From contig NZ_BDBS01000010.1 of NCBI RefSeq assembly GCF_001613105.1, forward strand, positions 186,001-250,000: 64,000 nt of DNA, in the 5' to 3' direction. The position numbers and the translations under genes are program-made. How positions within the stretch are numbered: the first letter of the stretch is position 1; the number at the start of each line of letters is the position of its first letter. The DNA comes from Nocardia pseudobrasiliensis NBRC 108224. Its GTDB lineage: Bacteria > Actinomycetota > Actinomycetes > Mycobacteriales > Mycobacteriaceae. This document shows, piece after piece, positions 16,369-25,775 of this stretch. The notes beneath the pieces are model-generated. The model saw nothing but the letters and a program-made list of their open reading frames with translations, did no database searches and was not told where the DNA came from.

Positions 16369-19300
16369 TTACCGCCCCGGACGTTTGACCGGCGCGGCGC
16401 GGACGGCCGCGATCGACTTCTCGATGCGCTTGGCCGACACCGGATACGGCGTGCCGAGTTGCTGTGCGAACAGGCTCACCCGCAATTCCTCGATCATCCA
16501 CCAGATTTCGGTGACATCGGGTGCGATGCGGCGCGCCTCCGGCAGACTGTCCAGCAGCCGCTGATAGATGGCGTGCACACGATCCAGTTCGGCCATACCC
16601 TGCCGATCGCGTGTGGCCGAACCCGGCAGCGCCTGCAACCGGGCCGTGGCCGCCTGCAGATAACGGGGCAGCTCACGCAGTCGGGCGCTGCCGAATTCGG
16701 TGATGAACCCCGCGAAGACAAGCTCGTCGAGCTGATGTTCGACATCGTCGGCGATATCGCGATCATGGATGTCGGACAGGGCCGTTCGCACCCGATGGGC
16801 CTCGGCCAGGACCGGCACCACCAGCCGCACGATCCGAATGACCGTCTCGCCGAAGCGCGGTCTGATCCGCTCGACCAGTGCGCGGAACTCCTCGGGACTG
16901 CGTACCGGGCCACCGTTGGCGGCGATCAGCTCGTCGGCGGCGCAGGCGCGGCAGTCCTCGATCAGCGCCTCCAGCGAGCCGTACGGATTCTGGCTCAGGG
17001 CAAGGCGTTCGGTGGGCGACAGCCCGGCCGTCGCGGACCGTGCCGAGGCGGGCAATTCGTTGAGCACCAGGGCCCGGGTGCCCGCGCGCATGGCGGCGGC
17101 CTGCTGGCCGGGGGAGGACAGTACGCGCACCGCGACGCCGTCGCCCTCGGGAACCAGCGCCGGATAGCCGGTGATGGTCTGGCCGCCGACCTCGCGGCGC
17201 ACCGTCGGGGCCAGTGTGCCGAGCGATTCGGAGGTCCACACCGCGGCCGGGGCCCGTTCGGCGGCCTTGGTGGCGCGCGCGACCGATTTCGACACCTGGT
17301 CGGACAGCCGGGTCCGCAGCGCCGTGAGGCTCTTGCCGCGATCGACGATCGTGCCGTCGGGCGTGGTGGCCGCGAAGGTCATGCGCAGATGATCGGGCAG
17401 CGCGGCCGGATCCAGATCGTTCGTGCCGATGGTGACCGAGCCCAGCTGTGACAGTTCGCGGGCAAGGCCGACCCGCAGCGGTTCGGCCCGCGGAGTGAGT
17501 CGCGCCAAGGCGGCGCGGGCGAAGTCGGGCGCGGGAACCACCGTGCGGCGCAACTGCTTCGGCAGCGTCTTGATCAGCGCCGCCGCCAACTCCTCGCGCA
17601 TACCCGGCACCAGCCAGTCGAAGCCGACCGGGCGCACGTGCGCGAGCTGGGCGATCGGAATGTGCACGGTCACACCGTCGTCGGCCTGACCGGGCTCGAA
17701 TTGATAGGTGAGGGGGAAGGTGAGCTCGCCCTGCCGCCACTGATCCGGGAAGGCCGTGGGATCCAGTATCGCGGCATCGGAATTGACCAGTGTCGCGGTC
17801 GAGAAGTCCAGTAGCGCAGGGTCTTTGCGCTTGGCCTTACGCCACCAGGTGTCGAAATGCCGGGCCGAGACGACCTCGGCGGGCACACGCTGATCGTAGA
17901 ATTCGAACAGCACCTGATCGTCGACGAGGATGTCGCGTCGGCGAGCCCGGTTCTCCAGATCGGCGACGTCGTCGATCAATTCTCGATTGCGATGGAAGAA
18001 CTCGTGGCGGGTTTGCCATTCGCCCTGAACCAGCGCGTGCCGCAGGAACAGTTCACGCGAGAGCTCCGGATCGATGCGGCCGAAGTCGACGCGGCGCTGG
18101 GCGACCAGTGGAACCCCGTAGAGCGTGACCCGCTCGTAGGCCATGGCCGCGCCGCGCCGCGCGGACCAATGGGGTTCGGAATAGGTGCGTTTGACCAGGT
18201 CCCCGGCCAGCCGCTCGGCCCATTCCGGTTCGACGCGCGCGGCCATGCGGCCCCACAGTCGCGAGGTCTCCACCAGTTCGGCGGCCATCACCCAGCGCGG
18301 CGGCTTCTTGGCCAGCGAGGAACCGGGGAAGATCATGAACTTCGCATTGCGTGCGCCCAGGAATTCCCGGCTCTCGGCCTCGCGCACGCCGATATGCGAC
18401 AGCATGCCCGCCAGCAGCGACTGATGGATCGACGTGGCGTCCCACGGCAGCGCGTCGGTGTCCTCGGGCATCGGCGCGACCTGTCCGTCACCGGACCAGC
18501 CCAGACCCTTGGTGATGGTCCGTAGCTGCCCGTGCAGATCCTGCCACTCCCGAATTCGCAGATAGTGCAGGAACTCGTCGCGGCACATCCGCCGGAACTG
18601 GTTGGACGACAACGACTTACGCTTGCCCCGCAGATAGTCCCAGAGCCGCAGGTAGGCCAGGAAGTCCGAACCCTCCACCGTGAAGCGGGCATGTTTGGCG
18701 TCGGCCTGCTGCTGGAATTCCGCGGGCCGCTCCCGCACATCCTGGATCGACAACGCGGCCACGACCACCAGCACCTCGGGCAGGCAGCCGTTCTTGTTGG
18801 CCTCCACCAGCATTCGGGCCATGCGCGGATCGACGGGAATCTGGGCCATCTCCCGGCCGACGGGGGTGAGCGCCAGGTCGCCGACCACGGCCTCATCGGA
18901 TCGCCGCGAATTCCCGCGTCCCCGCGCGTCCGCGCTGTTCCGGCCCTCCTCGGAGCGATCGCCCGCGCTACGGCCGCTGGTCCGGTCCTCGTCGTCGGTC
19001 GCCGCGCCGCCGCGCTTGTTTCCCTGGCCGCTCTCCGCGTGCCGGGTCCGGTCGCCCGCGGCCGCCGCACCCTCGCGCTCGTCCTCCCGGCCGGGCCTGT
19101 CGTCTGGGTCGGTGGACTCGGAAGCCGATTGGGGCGCGGTCGATTTCGAATCCGGCTTACGGGCCAGCGCGCCCAATTCCTCGAGCAGCGCGATGCCGTC
19201 GCGGATCGCCCGGCGGTCCGGTGGTTCGACGAACGGGAAGTTCTCGATATCACCCAGGCCCAGGGCGGTCATCTGGAGGATGACCGCGGCGAGGTTGGTG

Positions 19301-20643
19301 CGCAGGATCTCCGGTTCGGTGAAGGCCGGACGGGCCTCGAAGTCGTCCTCGGAGTACAGGCGGATGCAGATGCCGTCGGCGACGCGGCCGCAGCGGCCGG
19401 CGCGCTGCCGGGCCGAGGCCTGGGAAATCGGTTCGATCGGCAGGCGCTGGACCTTGGTGCGCATCGAATAGCGGGAGATGCGGGCGGTTCCCGGATCCAC
19501 GACGTAGCGGATGCCGGGCACGGTCAGCGAGGTCTCGGCGACATTGGTGGCCAGCACCACACGACGGCCGGTGTGGGACTGGAAGACTCGATGCTGTTCG
19601 GCCGCGGACAGTCGCGCGTAGAGCGGAAGGATCTCGGTGCGCGGCAGTTTCAGATCGCGCAGCGCGTCGGCGGCATCGCGGATCTCGCGTTCGCCGGAGA
19701 GGAAGACCAGCACATCGCCGTCGCCCTCGGCGAGCAGTTCGGTCACCGCGTCGCCGATGGCGTCGACCGGATCCCGGTCCACCACACGGGGGTCGGCATC
19801 CTCGTCGTCCTCGCCCTCGCCGGCGGGGGCCGGAATCTCCAGCGCCAGTGGGCGATAGCGCATCTCCACCGGGTACGACCGGCCCGATACCTCGACAATC
19901 GGTGCGGGCGTACCGGATTCGTCCGCGCTAGGGTCATCTGATTGCTCCGCAAAGTGGCGGGCGAACAGCTCCGGATCGATGGTCGCGGAGGTGATGATCA
20001 CCTTCAGATCGGGACGCTTGGGCAGCAGCTGTTTCAGATAGCCGAGCAGAAAGTCGATATTGAGACTGCGCTCGTGCGCCTCGTCGACGATGATCGTGTC
20101 GTAGCGGCGCAGCAGCCGATCGCGCTGGATCTCCGCGAGCAGGATGCCGTCGGTCATCAGCTTGACCAGGGTGCGTTCGGAGGCCTGATCGGTGAAGCGG
20201 ACCGTATAGCCGACCACGTCGCCGAGTTCGGTACCGAGTTCCTCGGCGATGCGCTCGGCGACCGTGCGCGCGGCCAGTCGGCGCGGCTGGGTGTGGCCGA
20301 TCGTGCCGCGGATGCCGCGACCCAATTCCAGACAGATCTTCGGAATCTGGGTCGTCTTACCCGAACCGGTCTCACCGGCGATCACCACGACCTGATGGGC
20401 GGCGATAGCCGCGGCGATATCGTCGCGGCGCGCGGAGACGGGTAGCTGTTCGGGGTAGCGGATCTGCGGTACGGCCGCGCGGCGGGCCTGGATCCGGCCC
20501 TCGGCGGCCGCGATCTCGGCCTCGAGGTCGGTGGTGTCCCCGCGAGTCCGATCGAGCCGGCGACGCAGACGATATTCGTCGCGGATCGTGAGATCGGCCA
20601 GGCGGGTGCGCAGCGCGCGAGATGTGGCGGCGGTCCTGGTCAT
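16369..20643 (-). CDS. hrpA: ATP-dependent RNA helicase HrpA
   Basis: A 1424-aa DEAH-box helicase; ATG 20643 (MTRTAATSRALRTRLADL) is chosen because the open frame upstream has no similarity. Walker A is AGETGSGKTTQ, Walker B DEAHERS, then SATID, QRAGRCGR, the helicase-associated domain, the OB-fold and the DUF3418 C-terminal region typical of HrpA (RPGSW-like core replaced by FPLTYQFEPGQADDGVTVHIP). HrpA resolves stalled or collided ribosomes in E. coli. Between the RecA core and the winged helix (about residues 496-578) is a low-complexity insert of about 80 residues rich in Asp, Glu, Arg, Ser and Gly that standard HrpA lacks. Confidence 0.93.
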   Translation of the reverse strand: MTRTAATSRALRTRLADLTIRDEYRLRRRLDRTRGDTTDLEAEIAAAEGRIQARRAAVPQIRYPEQLPVSARRDDIAAAIAAHQVVVIAGETGSGKTTQIPKICLELGRGIRGTIGHTQPRRLAARTVAERIAEELGTELGDVVGYTVRFTDQASERTLVKLMTDGILLAEIQRDRLLRRYDTIIVDEAHERSLNIDFLLGYLKQLLPKRPDLKVIITSATIDPELFARHFAEQSDDPSADESGTPAPIVEVSGRSYPVEMRYRPLALEIPAPAGEGEDDEDADPRVVDRDPVDAIGDAVTELLAEGDGDVLVFLSGEREIRDAADALRDLKLPRTEILPLYARLSAAEQHRVFQSHTGRRVVLATNVAETSLTVPGIRYVVDPGTARISRYSMRTKVQRLPIEPISQASARQRAGRCGRVADGICIRLYSEDDFEARPAFTEPEILRTNLAAVILQMTALGLGDIENFPFVEPPDRRAIRDGIALLEELGALARKPDSKSTAPQSASESTDPDDRPGREDEREGAAAAGDRTRHAESGQGNKRGGAATDDEDRTSGRSAGDRSEEGRNSADARGRGNSRRSDEAVVGDLALTPVGREMAQIPVDPRMARMLVEANKNGCLPEVLVVVAALSIQDVRERPAEFQQQADAKHARFTVEGSDFLAYLRLWDYLRGKRKSLSSNQFRRMCRDEFLHYLRIREWQDLHGQLRTITKGLGWSGDGQVAPMPEDTDALPWDATSIHQSLLAGMLSHIGVREAESREFLGARNAKFMIFPGSSLAKKPPRWVMAAELVETSRLWGRMAARVEPEWAERLAGDLVKRTYSEPHWSARRGAAMAYERVTLYGVPLVAQRRVDFGRIDPELSRELFLRHALVQGEWQTRHEFFHRNRELIDDVADLENRARRRDILVDDQVLFEFYDQRVPAEVVSARHFDTWWRKAKRKDPALLDFSTATLVNSDAAILDPTAFPDQWRQGELTFPLTYQFEPGQADDGVTVHIPIAQLAHVRPVGFDWLVPGMREELAAALIKTLPKQLRRTVVPAPDFARAALARLTPRAEPLRVGLARELSQLGSVTIGTNDLDPAALPDHLRMTFAATTPDGTIVDRGKSLTALRTRLSDQVSKSVARATKAAERAPAAVWTSESLGTLAPTVRREVGGQTITGYPALVPEGDGVAVRVLSSPGQQAAAMRAGTRALVLNELPASARSATAGLSPTERLALSQNPYGSLEALIEDCRACAADELIAANGGPVRSPEEFRALVERIRPRFGETVIRIVRLVVPVLAEAHRVRTALSDIHDRDIADDVEHQLDELVFAGFITEFGSARLRELPRYLQAATARLQALPGSATRDRQGMAELDRVHAIYQRLLDSLPEARRIAPDVTEIWWMIEELRVSLFAQQLGTPYPVSAKRIEKSIAAVRAAPVKRPGR

Positions 20644-20737
20644 TGCATCGACCAGCGTAGCGAAACGTCGACGCGGGAGCGCAAACCCCTTACCGATCTT
20701 GCTCCGAGTCGGGTGTCCGGTATGTAACCATCGATGG

Positions 20738-20878
20738 ATGACCGCTGGTTCCGGAACGCCGATGTGGGTCCGCGCCCTGCGATTCATTTCGTTGCTGCTG
20801 GGCATCGCCGCCCTGATCCGGGGCGAGATCCGTGCGCTGGGCGCGGCGGCGAGCTCCGCCCTGCCCGGGCGATCGTGA
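20738..20878 (+). pseudogene. truncated copy of the following Pr6Pr-type membrane protein
   Basis: Forty-six residues from ATG 20738 (MTAGSGTPMWVRALRF, SLLLGIAALIRGEIRALG) align with the start of the next gene (MITGAGTALWVRAVRF, GVLGIVALLWIPLRNLG) with only short gaps, then diverge and stop. It keeps a single hydrophobic helix of the six expected. This looks like a tandem duplication in which the first copy lost its 3' part. It could still be translated, but no function is expected. Confidence 0.65.
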
Positions 20879-20998
20879 CCCCGAACAGCTGAGACCGCCT
20901 CGACGCAGCGCGAGCCGCCCGCGACCCGCGCCGGACACGGGCGTGCCCGCGGTTTCCCTACCACTGCGAATGCGATGACATATGCCAAGATCGACCCC

Positions 20999-21625
20999 AT
21001 GATCACCGGTGCGGGGACGGCGCTGTGGGTGCGGGCGGTGCGGTTCGGATTCGGTGTGCTGGGAATTGTTGCGCTGCTCTGGATCCCGCTGCGCAATCTC
21101 GGCGTCGACGGCTTCTCGCTGGGTAACTACCTCAGCTACTTCACCATCGAATCCAATATCTTCGGCGTCCTCGTCCTGGTGGCGGGCGGCCTGCTCGACC
21201 CGACCGGCCGCCGCTGGCAGACCCTGCGCGGCGCGGCGGCGCTGTATCTGCTCATCACCGGCGTGGTGTACGCGGTGCTGCTGGCCAATATCGATGTGAT
21301 GCTGCAGGACCGCTGGATCAACGACGTTCTGCATCGCGTGCTGCCGATCGTGCTGGTAGCCGACTGGCTGCTGGTTCCGGCGCGGCTGGGCATTTCGATG
21401 CGGCTGGTCGCGAGTTGGTTGATCTATCCCGCGGTGTACGGGGTGTACAGCCTGATTCGCGGGGCGATGGTCCATTGGTATCCGTATCCGTTCCTCGACC
21501 CGCGCACCCAGGGTTATGCCTCGCTGTTCATCGGCCTGGTCATCCTCGCGGTCGTGTTCGCCTTCCTGGCCGCCGCGATCGCGGGTCTGGGCACATTGCG
21601 CGGCGCTCATCGGGCCTCGGAGTAA
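20999..21625 (+). CDS. Pr6Pr-family six-helix membrane protein
   Basis: A 208-aa protein. ATG 20999 is favoured over 20975 because the degraded neighbour begins at the equivalent position. Six hydrophobic segments are visible, with the family-typical stretches SYFTIESNIFGVLVLVAGG, LLITGVVYAVLLAN and LHRVLPIVLVADWLLVP, and a conserved YPYPFLDP loop. It matches the FAR-17a/AIG1-like Pr6Pr family of Actinobacteria. Those proteins are predicted six-helix membrane proteins of unknown function, distantly related to serine hydrolases of the AIG1 type. Confidence 0.85.
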   Translation: MITGAGTALWVRAVRFGFGVLGIVALLWIPLRNLGVDGFSLGNYLSYFTIESNIFGVLVLVAGGLLDPTGRRWQTLRGAAALYLLITGVVYAVLLANIDVMLQDRWINDVLHRVLPIVLVADWLLVPARLGISMRLVASWLIYPAVYGVYSLIRGAMVHWYPYPFLDPRTQGYASLFIGLVILAVVFAFLAAAIAGLGTLRGAHRASE

Positions 21626-21805
21626 TAGCGCGCGGCCGCCGTCCAGGTGTCCGAGCAGCCGCCCGTGGCCGTCGAACAATCCGCGGATTCGGCCCGGCGC
21701 CGGTCGTCGGGCTCTGCCCGTCCGCTCCCGTGCGGGTTGTTTCGTACTCGCGGGTAATGTGGTGCGGGGCCGGTGGCGGCCGGGTTGGGTGAGAGGAGCC
21801 GGGAT

Positions 21806-23029
21806 ATGGGTGCGCTGTGGCATGGATTCGCCGATATGGGTGCGGTGGAGCGTGACGGGGCGTTCGTGGTGGCTCGAGGTGAGGGCGCCTACATCTGGGA
21901 CAGCGAGGACAATCGCTACCTCGACGCCACGGGTGGACTGTGGTTCACCAATGTCGGGCACGGTCGCCGCGAGATCGCCGACGCGGTCGCGGCGCAGCTG
22001 TCGACGCTGGCCCACTACAGCAACTTCGGCGATCTGACCGCGCCGGTCACCCAGGCGCTCGCCGAGCGGCTGGCCGAACTGGCCCCGGTGCCGGGCAGCA
22101 AGGTCATGTTCACCTCGGGTGGTTCCGATTCGGTGGACACCGCCGCCAAATTGGCCCGTCGCTACTGGCACGAGCTCGGTCGTCCGGACAAGAAGCTGAT
22201 CGTCGGGCGTCGCCTGGCCTATCACGGCATGCATGTGGCCGGTACCGCGCTGGGCGGTATCGCGCCCAACCGCGAGGGCTACGGCGAGCTCATGCCCGAT
22301 GCTCGCACGATCGAATGGAACGACGCCCAGGCGCTGCGGGCGCTGATCGATGAGGTCGGCGCCGACAGCATCGCGGCCTTCTTCTGCGAGCCGATCATCG
22401 GCGCGGGCGGGATCTACCTGCCGCCGGAGGGTTATCTGGCCGAGGTGCGCGGTCTGTGCCGCGACAACGACATCCTGTTCGTCGCCGACGAGGTGGTCAC
22501 CGGCTTCGGCCGCATCGGCGGATCCTGGTTCGCCTCCACGCGTTTCGGCCTCGAGCCCGACCTCATGACCACCGCCAAGGGCCTCACCTCCGGCTATCTG
22601 CCGATGGGCGCGGTCTTCATCGCCCCGCGGGTGGCCGAGCCGTTCTACTCCGGCGGCGTCTGGTTCCGCCACGGCTACACCTACGGCGGCCACGCCGGTT
22701 CGGCCGCCGCGGCCATGGCCAACCTCGACATCATCGAGCGCGAGGGCCTACTCGACGCCAGCAAGAACCTCGAATCCCTGCTGCACGAACACTTCGCGCC
22801 CCTGGCAGCCCACCCGCGCGTCGCCGAGATCCGCAGCGGTCTTGGCGCGGTCGCCGCGGTTCAACTGGCCGAACCCGCCGAGGGGCCCGCTTTGGTGAAG
22901 GCCCTTCGCGCTCAGGGTGTTTCGGGCCGCGCCGCGGGCCAGGGCGCGTTGCAGATCTCCCCGACCTTCGTCATCACCGAACAGCAGGTGGCCGATATGG
23001 CCGCAGCCTTCGCCCGCGCCCTGGGCTGA
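21806..23029 (+). CDS. class III (omega) aminotransferase
   Basis: A 407-aa protein from ATG 21806, with GGAG eight bases upstream. It is a PLP-dependent class III aminotransferase: DATGGLWFTNVGHGRREIADAV near residue 40, FTSGGSDSVDTAAKLAR (PLP phosphate cup), the Asp of FVADEVVTGFGRIG, and the Schiff-base lysine in TTAKGLTSGYLPMGAVF. Length and motifs fit omega-amino-acid:pyruvate or putrescine/GABA aminotransferases. The natural amine donor cannot be fixed; the polyamine genes of this window are 12 kb away, so no link is claimed. Confidence 0.9.
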   Translation: MGALWHGFADMGAVERDGAFVVARGEGAYIWDSEDNRYLDATGGLWFTNVGHGRREIADAVAAQLSTLAHYSNFGDLTAPVTQALAERLAELAPVPGSKVMFTSGGSDSVDTAAKLARRYWHELGRPDKKLIVGRRLAYHGMHVAGTALGGIAPNREGYGELMPDARTIEWNDAQALRALIDEVGADSIAAFFCEPIIGAGGIYLPPEGYLAEVRGLCRDNDILFVADEVVTGFGRIGGSWFASTRFGLEPDLMTTAKGLTSGYLPMGAVFIAPRVAEPFYSGGVWFRHGYTYGGHAGSAAAAMANLDIIEREGLLDASKNLESLLHEHFAPLAAHPRVAEIRSGLGAVAAVQLAEPAEGPALVKALRAQGVSGRAAGQGALQISPTFVITEQQVADMAAAFARALG

Positions 23030-23073
23030 GCGTTCGCGCCGACCCGGCAGCGGGCCGCATCGGCCCGAGGCGG

Positions 23074-23529
23074 TTACAGCGCCAGCGTCATGAAGATGCT
23101 GTGCGGGTCCTCCGCATAGTCGGCGAACGGTGGACAGGGTCGGAAACCGTGGCGTTCGTAGAGGCGGCGCGCGGGTGAGAAGAATTCCGCCGTACCGGTT
23201 TCCAGGCTCACGCGGTCGTAGCCGCGGGTACGGGCCTCGGCGAGGATGTGTCCGAGCATCAGCGCGCCCACGCCGCGGCGGCGCACGACGGGAGCGGTGC
23301 GCATGGATTTGATCTCGCCGTGGGTGGGGTCGAGTTCCTTCAGCGCGCCGCAACCGGCGAGGGTGTTCTCGTCCCAGATCGTCCAGAGGGTGACCTCCGG
23401 CTTGCGCAGACCGTCGAGGTCCAGGGCGTGCACACTGTCCTCGGGGGAGTGCTCGTACATATCGGCCAGATGGCCGCCGAGCAGATCGATCAGCTCGGCT
23501 CCGGTCACATCGTCCACCACGATTCGCAT
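23074..23529 (-). CDS. GNAT-family N-acetyltransferase
   Basis: A 151-aa single-domain GNAT protein from ATG 23529. The acetyl-CoA motif A is VVRRRGVGALMLGHILAEARTRGY (about residues 81-104), close to the R/Q-x-x-G-x-G/A consensus, followed by SLETGTAEFFSPARRLYERHGF, typical of small amine acetyltransferases such as YsnE/PhnO-like proteins. Substrate unknown. It is convergent with the aminotransferase and divergent from the DUF5134 gene. Confidence 0.88.
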   Translation of the reverse strand: MRIVVDDVTGAELIDLLGGHLADMYEHSPEDSVHALDLDGLRKPEVTLWTIWDENTLAGCGALKELDPTHGEIKSMRTAPVVRRRGVGALMLGHILAEARTRGYDRVSLETGTAEFFSPARRLYERHGFRPCPPFADYAEDPHSIFMTLAL

Positions 23530-23658
23530 GGCACACCATAACTCTGAACTGGTCGGTTGGCAGGTATCCGAATCCGCAGAACAGGGTGCCCTTACCTCGA
23601 TCGAGTGCGAGCATGGAGAGAGGGCGACGAAGGGGCAGCGCGGGAAAGGTGGTCTGGC

Positions 23659-24246
23659 GTGGCCGGATTCGTGCTGGAGTACGGGGCGTTGCGGTGGGCG
23701 GCGGTGATCGCGTTCGCGGTGGCCGGGGTGATCGTGGCGGGGCGGGTCGCCGTGGGAACGGCCGGAGGTGAAGGGGGACAGCGTTTTTCGCGCGCGGTGG
23801 ATCTCGAATCCGATGCCGCGCATCTGCTCATGTGCCTGGTGATGGGCGTGATGCTGGTCTTCCCGGTCGCGGCCGGTTCGCACGCCCTCGACGGGGTGCT
23901 GACCGCCATGGTGGTGGTCTACGGCCTACTGTTGCTGGGCCGAATCATCCAGTGGCGCACCGGAGCCGCCGCTGGACCGGGTGTGGCGATCGCCTATCAC
24001 CTGGTGGCCGCCGCCGCCATGCTCTACGCCATGTCGGGGCATATGGACGGCGGCCGACAGGGCCCGATCCTGCCGGTGCTGGCCACGCTGTTCGTGGTCG
24101 ACGCGGTGCTGACGCTGCTGCCCGCGAAACTGTCGCTGTGGCACACCCTGGTGCATCCGTCGGGATCCACCGGCCCGATCGCCAGGCTGCCGCATGTGGT
24201 GATGGACCTCGGCACCGCCTACATGATGATCGCCGCGCTGCGCTGA
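23659..24246 (+). CDS. DUF5134 membrane protein
   Basis: A 195-aa protein from GTG 23659, with AAAGGTGG upstream. Six hydrophobic segments are visible, and the pattern DLESDAAHLLMCLVMGVMLVFP, with His and Met in helix 2, is the hallmark of actinobacterial DUF5134. His/Met-rich helices (HMDGG, HTLVHP, LPHVVMDLGTAYMM) suggest possible metal or copper handling, which is only inference. It is convergent with the GlxA regulator, with seven bases between the stops. Confidence 0.85.
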   Translation: MAGFVLEYGALRWAAVIAFAVAGVIVAGRVAVGTAGGEGGQRFSRAVDLESDAAHLLMCLVMGVMLVFPVAAGSHALDGVLTAMVVVYGLLLLGRIIQWRTGAAAGPGVAIAYHLVAAAAMLYAMSGHMDGGRQGPILPVLATLFVVDAVLTLLPAKLSLWHTLVHPSGSTGPIARLPHVVMDLGTAYMMIAALR

Positions 24247-24253
24247 ACCCGTC

Positions 24254-25198
24254 TCAGCGAAAAGCCTTGCGGTAGGCCAGCGGCGCCACGCCGATCTTGC
24301 GGCCGAAGTGATGCCGCAGCGTGACCGCCGATCCGAATCCACACTGATCGGCGATCTGCTCGATGGACAGGTCGGTGGTCTCCAACAACTGCCGGGCGCG
24401 ATCGATCCGCGTGCGCAACAGCCACTGCAGCGCGGTGGTGCCCAACTGCTCCTGGAAGTGGCGTTGCAGCGTGCGCACCGAAACCCCGGCCGCGCGGGCG
24501 ATATCGGTCTGACTCAGCGGCTTGTCCAGGTGATGTTCGATCCACTCCAGCACCGGCTGCAATGCGGTGCGCTCGCCGGGATCGCCGGTGTGGGTGATGA
24601 ATTGGGCCTGACCGCCGTCGCGCTGCAGCGGCATCACGATCGTGCGGGCGGTATCGGCGGCCACCTGCGCGCCGTAGTCGTTGCGCACCATGTGCAGGCA
24701 CATGTCCAGACCGGCCGAATAACCCGCCGAGGTGAGCACCGAACCGTTGTCGACGAACAGCACGTCCGGATCGACCTGGACATTCGGGAACCGGCGCGCC
24801 AGCGCGTCGCAGTTCATCCAGTGCGTGGTCGCCCGCTGGCCGTCCAGCAGTCCCGCCTCGGCCACGACGAACGCACCGGTGCACACCGACGCGATCCGCG
24901 CACCGGCCCCCGCGGCCCGCCGGATCGCCTGGGCCAACTCCGGCGGCACCTCCCACGGCGGCTGGAAGCCCGGAATCAGGACGGTGTCGGCGTTTTCGAT
25001 CTCGCTCATCGGCCAGCGGGCCCGCATATCGAACATCTGCTGGCCGAAGGACATGGCGGTGGTCGGCTCGTCGCCGCAGACGCGCACGTCATAGCCATAG
25101 CCCACGTCCGGTATGACCGTTGTGGCAAAGACATGGCAACCGATGATCAGGTCGTAGATCTCGACCCGATCCGGAACCACCGCCGCAACGATGTGCAT
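24254..25198 (-). CDS. GlxA-type AraC regulator with DJ-1/PfpI domain
   Basis: A 314-aa protein. Residues 1-190 are a DJ-1/PfpI-like domain with the nucleophile-elbow Cys in ASVCTGAFVVAEAGLLDG and the downstream TTHW; the C-terminal 100 residues hold two AraC helix-turn-helices (LSQTDIARAAGVSVRTLQRHFQEQLG; LSIEQIADQCGFGSAVTLRHHFGRK). Such regulators (GlxA, GbdR, ArgR-like) sense amines, choline derivatives or unknown metabolites. It is divergent from the SnoaL-like gene, its likeliest target, across about 130 bp. Confidence 0.93.
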   Translation of the reverse strand: MHIVAAVVPDRVEIYDLIIGCHVFATTVIPDVGYGYDVRVCGDEPTTAMSFGQQMFDMRARWPMSEIENADTVLIPGFQPPWEVPPELAQAIRRAAGAGARIASVCTGAFVVAEAGLLDGQRATTHWMNCDALARRFPNVQVDPDVLFVDNGSVLTSAGYSAGLDMCLHMVRNDYGAQVAADTARTIVMPLQRDGGQAQFITHTGDPGERTALQPVLEWIEHHLDKPLSQTDIARAAGVSVRTLQRHFQEQLGTTALQWLLRTRIDRARQLLETTDLSIEQIADQCGFGSAVTLRHHFGRKIGVAPLAYRKAFR

Positions 25199-25331
25199 GT
25201 CGCGATCCTAACGAAAGAATGACAGCCCTGCTGTTGCGCAGATCGTTTGCTGTGAATAACTATGAGAAAGAGGTCTAGCTCACATTCAGTTAACTCTTGG
25301 TAGGCGAGAGGTTCCGGAGAGGGAGCAGCAC

Positions 25332-25775
25332 ATGATGACCACCGAATCCGATCGGGCCGGGCTGGACGCGCGGCGTCGACACGAGCGTATGACCGTCCTG
25401 GCAAATTTCGAGTGTCAATCGGCGCGCGATCTGGACGGCTACCTCGCGACGATGACCGACGACGCGCGAATTCTGCTGCCGTGGCAGCCGCCGGGCTTCC
25501 CGCGAGAGCTGATCGGGCACGAGGAGATTCGCGCGGCCTTCGCGACCCTGGGTATGCACGGCCGCCATGCCCTCGCGGTCACCTCGATGCGTCCGTTCCT
25601 GGATCCGGGGCGCTGGCTGGTGGAGGTCGACGCGGCCGACGATCTGTGGGACAGCGGCGGGTCCTACCGCGACCACATGGTCGTGCTGATCCGAATGCGC
25701 GAGGGCAAGATCGCGGATTTCGTCAGCTACCACAATCCCCTGGCAACCATGCGGGCTCAGACGATGACCGGATAG
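25332..25775 (+). CDS. SnoaL/NTF2-like protein
   Basis: A 147-aa alpha+beta barrel protein. The N-terminal helix (NFECQSARDLDGYLATMTDDARILLPWQPPGFP) and strand pattern (RWLVEVDAADDL; DHMVVLIRMREGKIADFVSYHNPLA) are typical of SnoaL-like cyclases and NTF2-fold proteins. No catalytic assignment is possible. GGAGAGGGAG precedes the start. Its 3' end overlaps the convergent phzF-like gene by 19 bp; it is divergent from the GlxA regulator. Confidence 0.85.
   Translation: MMTTESDRAGLDARRRHERMTVLANFECQSARDLDGYLATMTDDARILLPWQPPGFPRELIGHEEIRAAFATLGMHGRHALAVTSMRPFLDPGRWLVEVDAADDLWDSGGSYRDHMVVLIRMREGKIADFVSYHNPLATMRAQTMTG

Noticed and set aside
20690..22693. Minus-strand open frame of 667 codons
   Set aside because: Antisense to the Pr6Pr and aminotransferase genes, with no recognisable fold.
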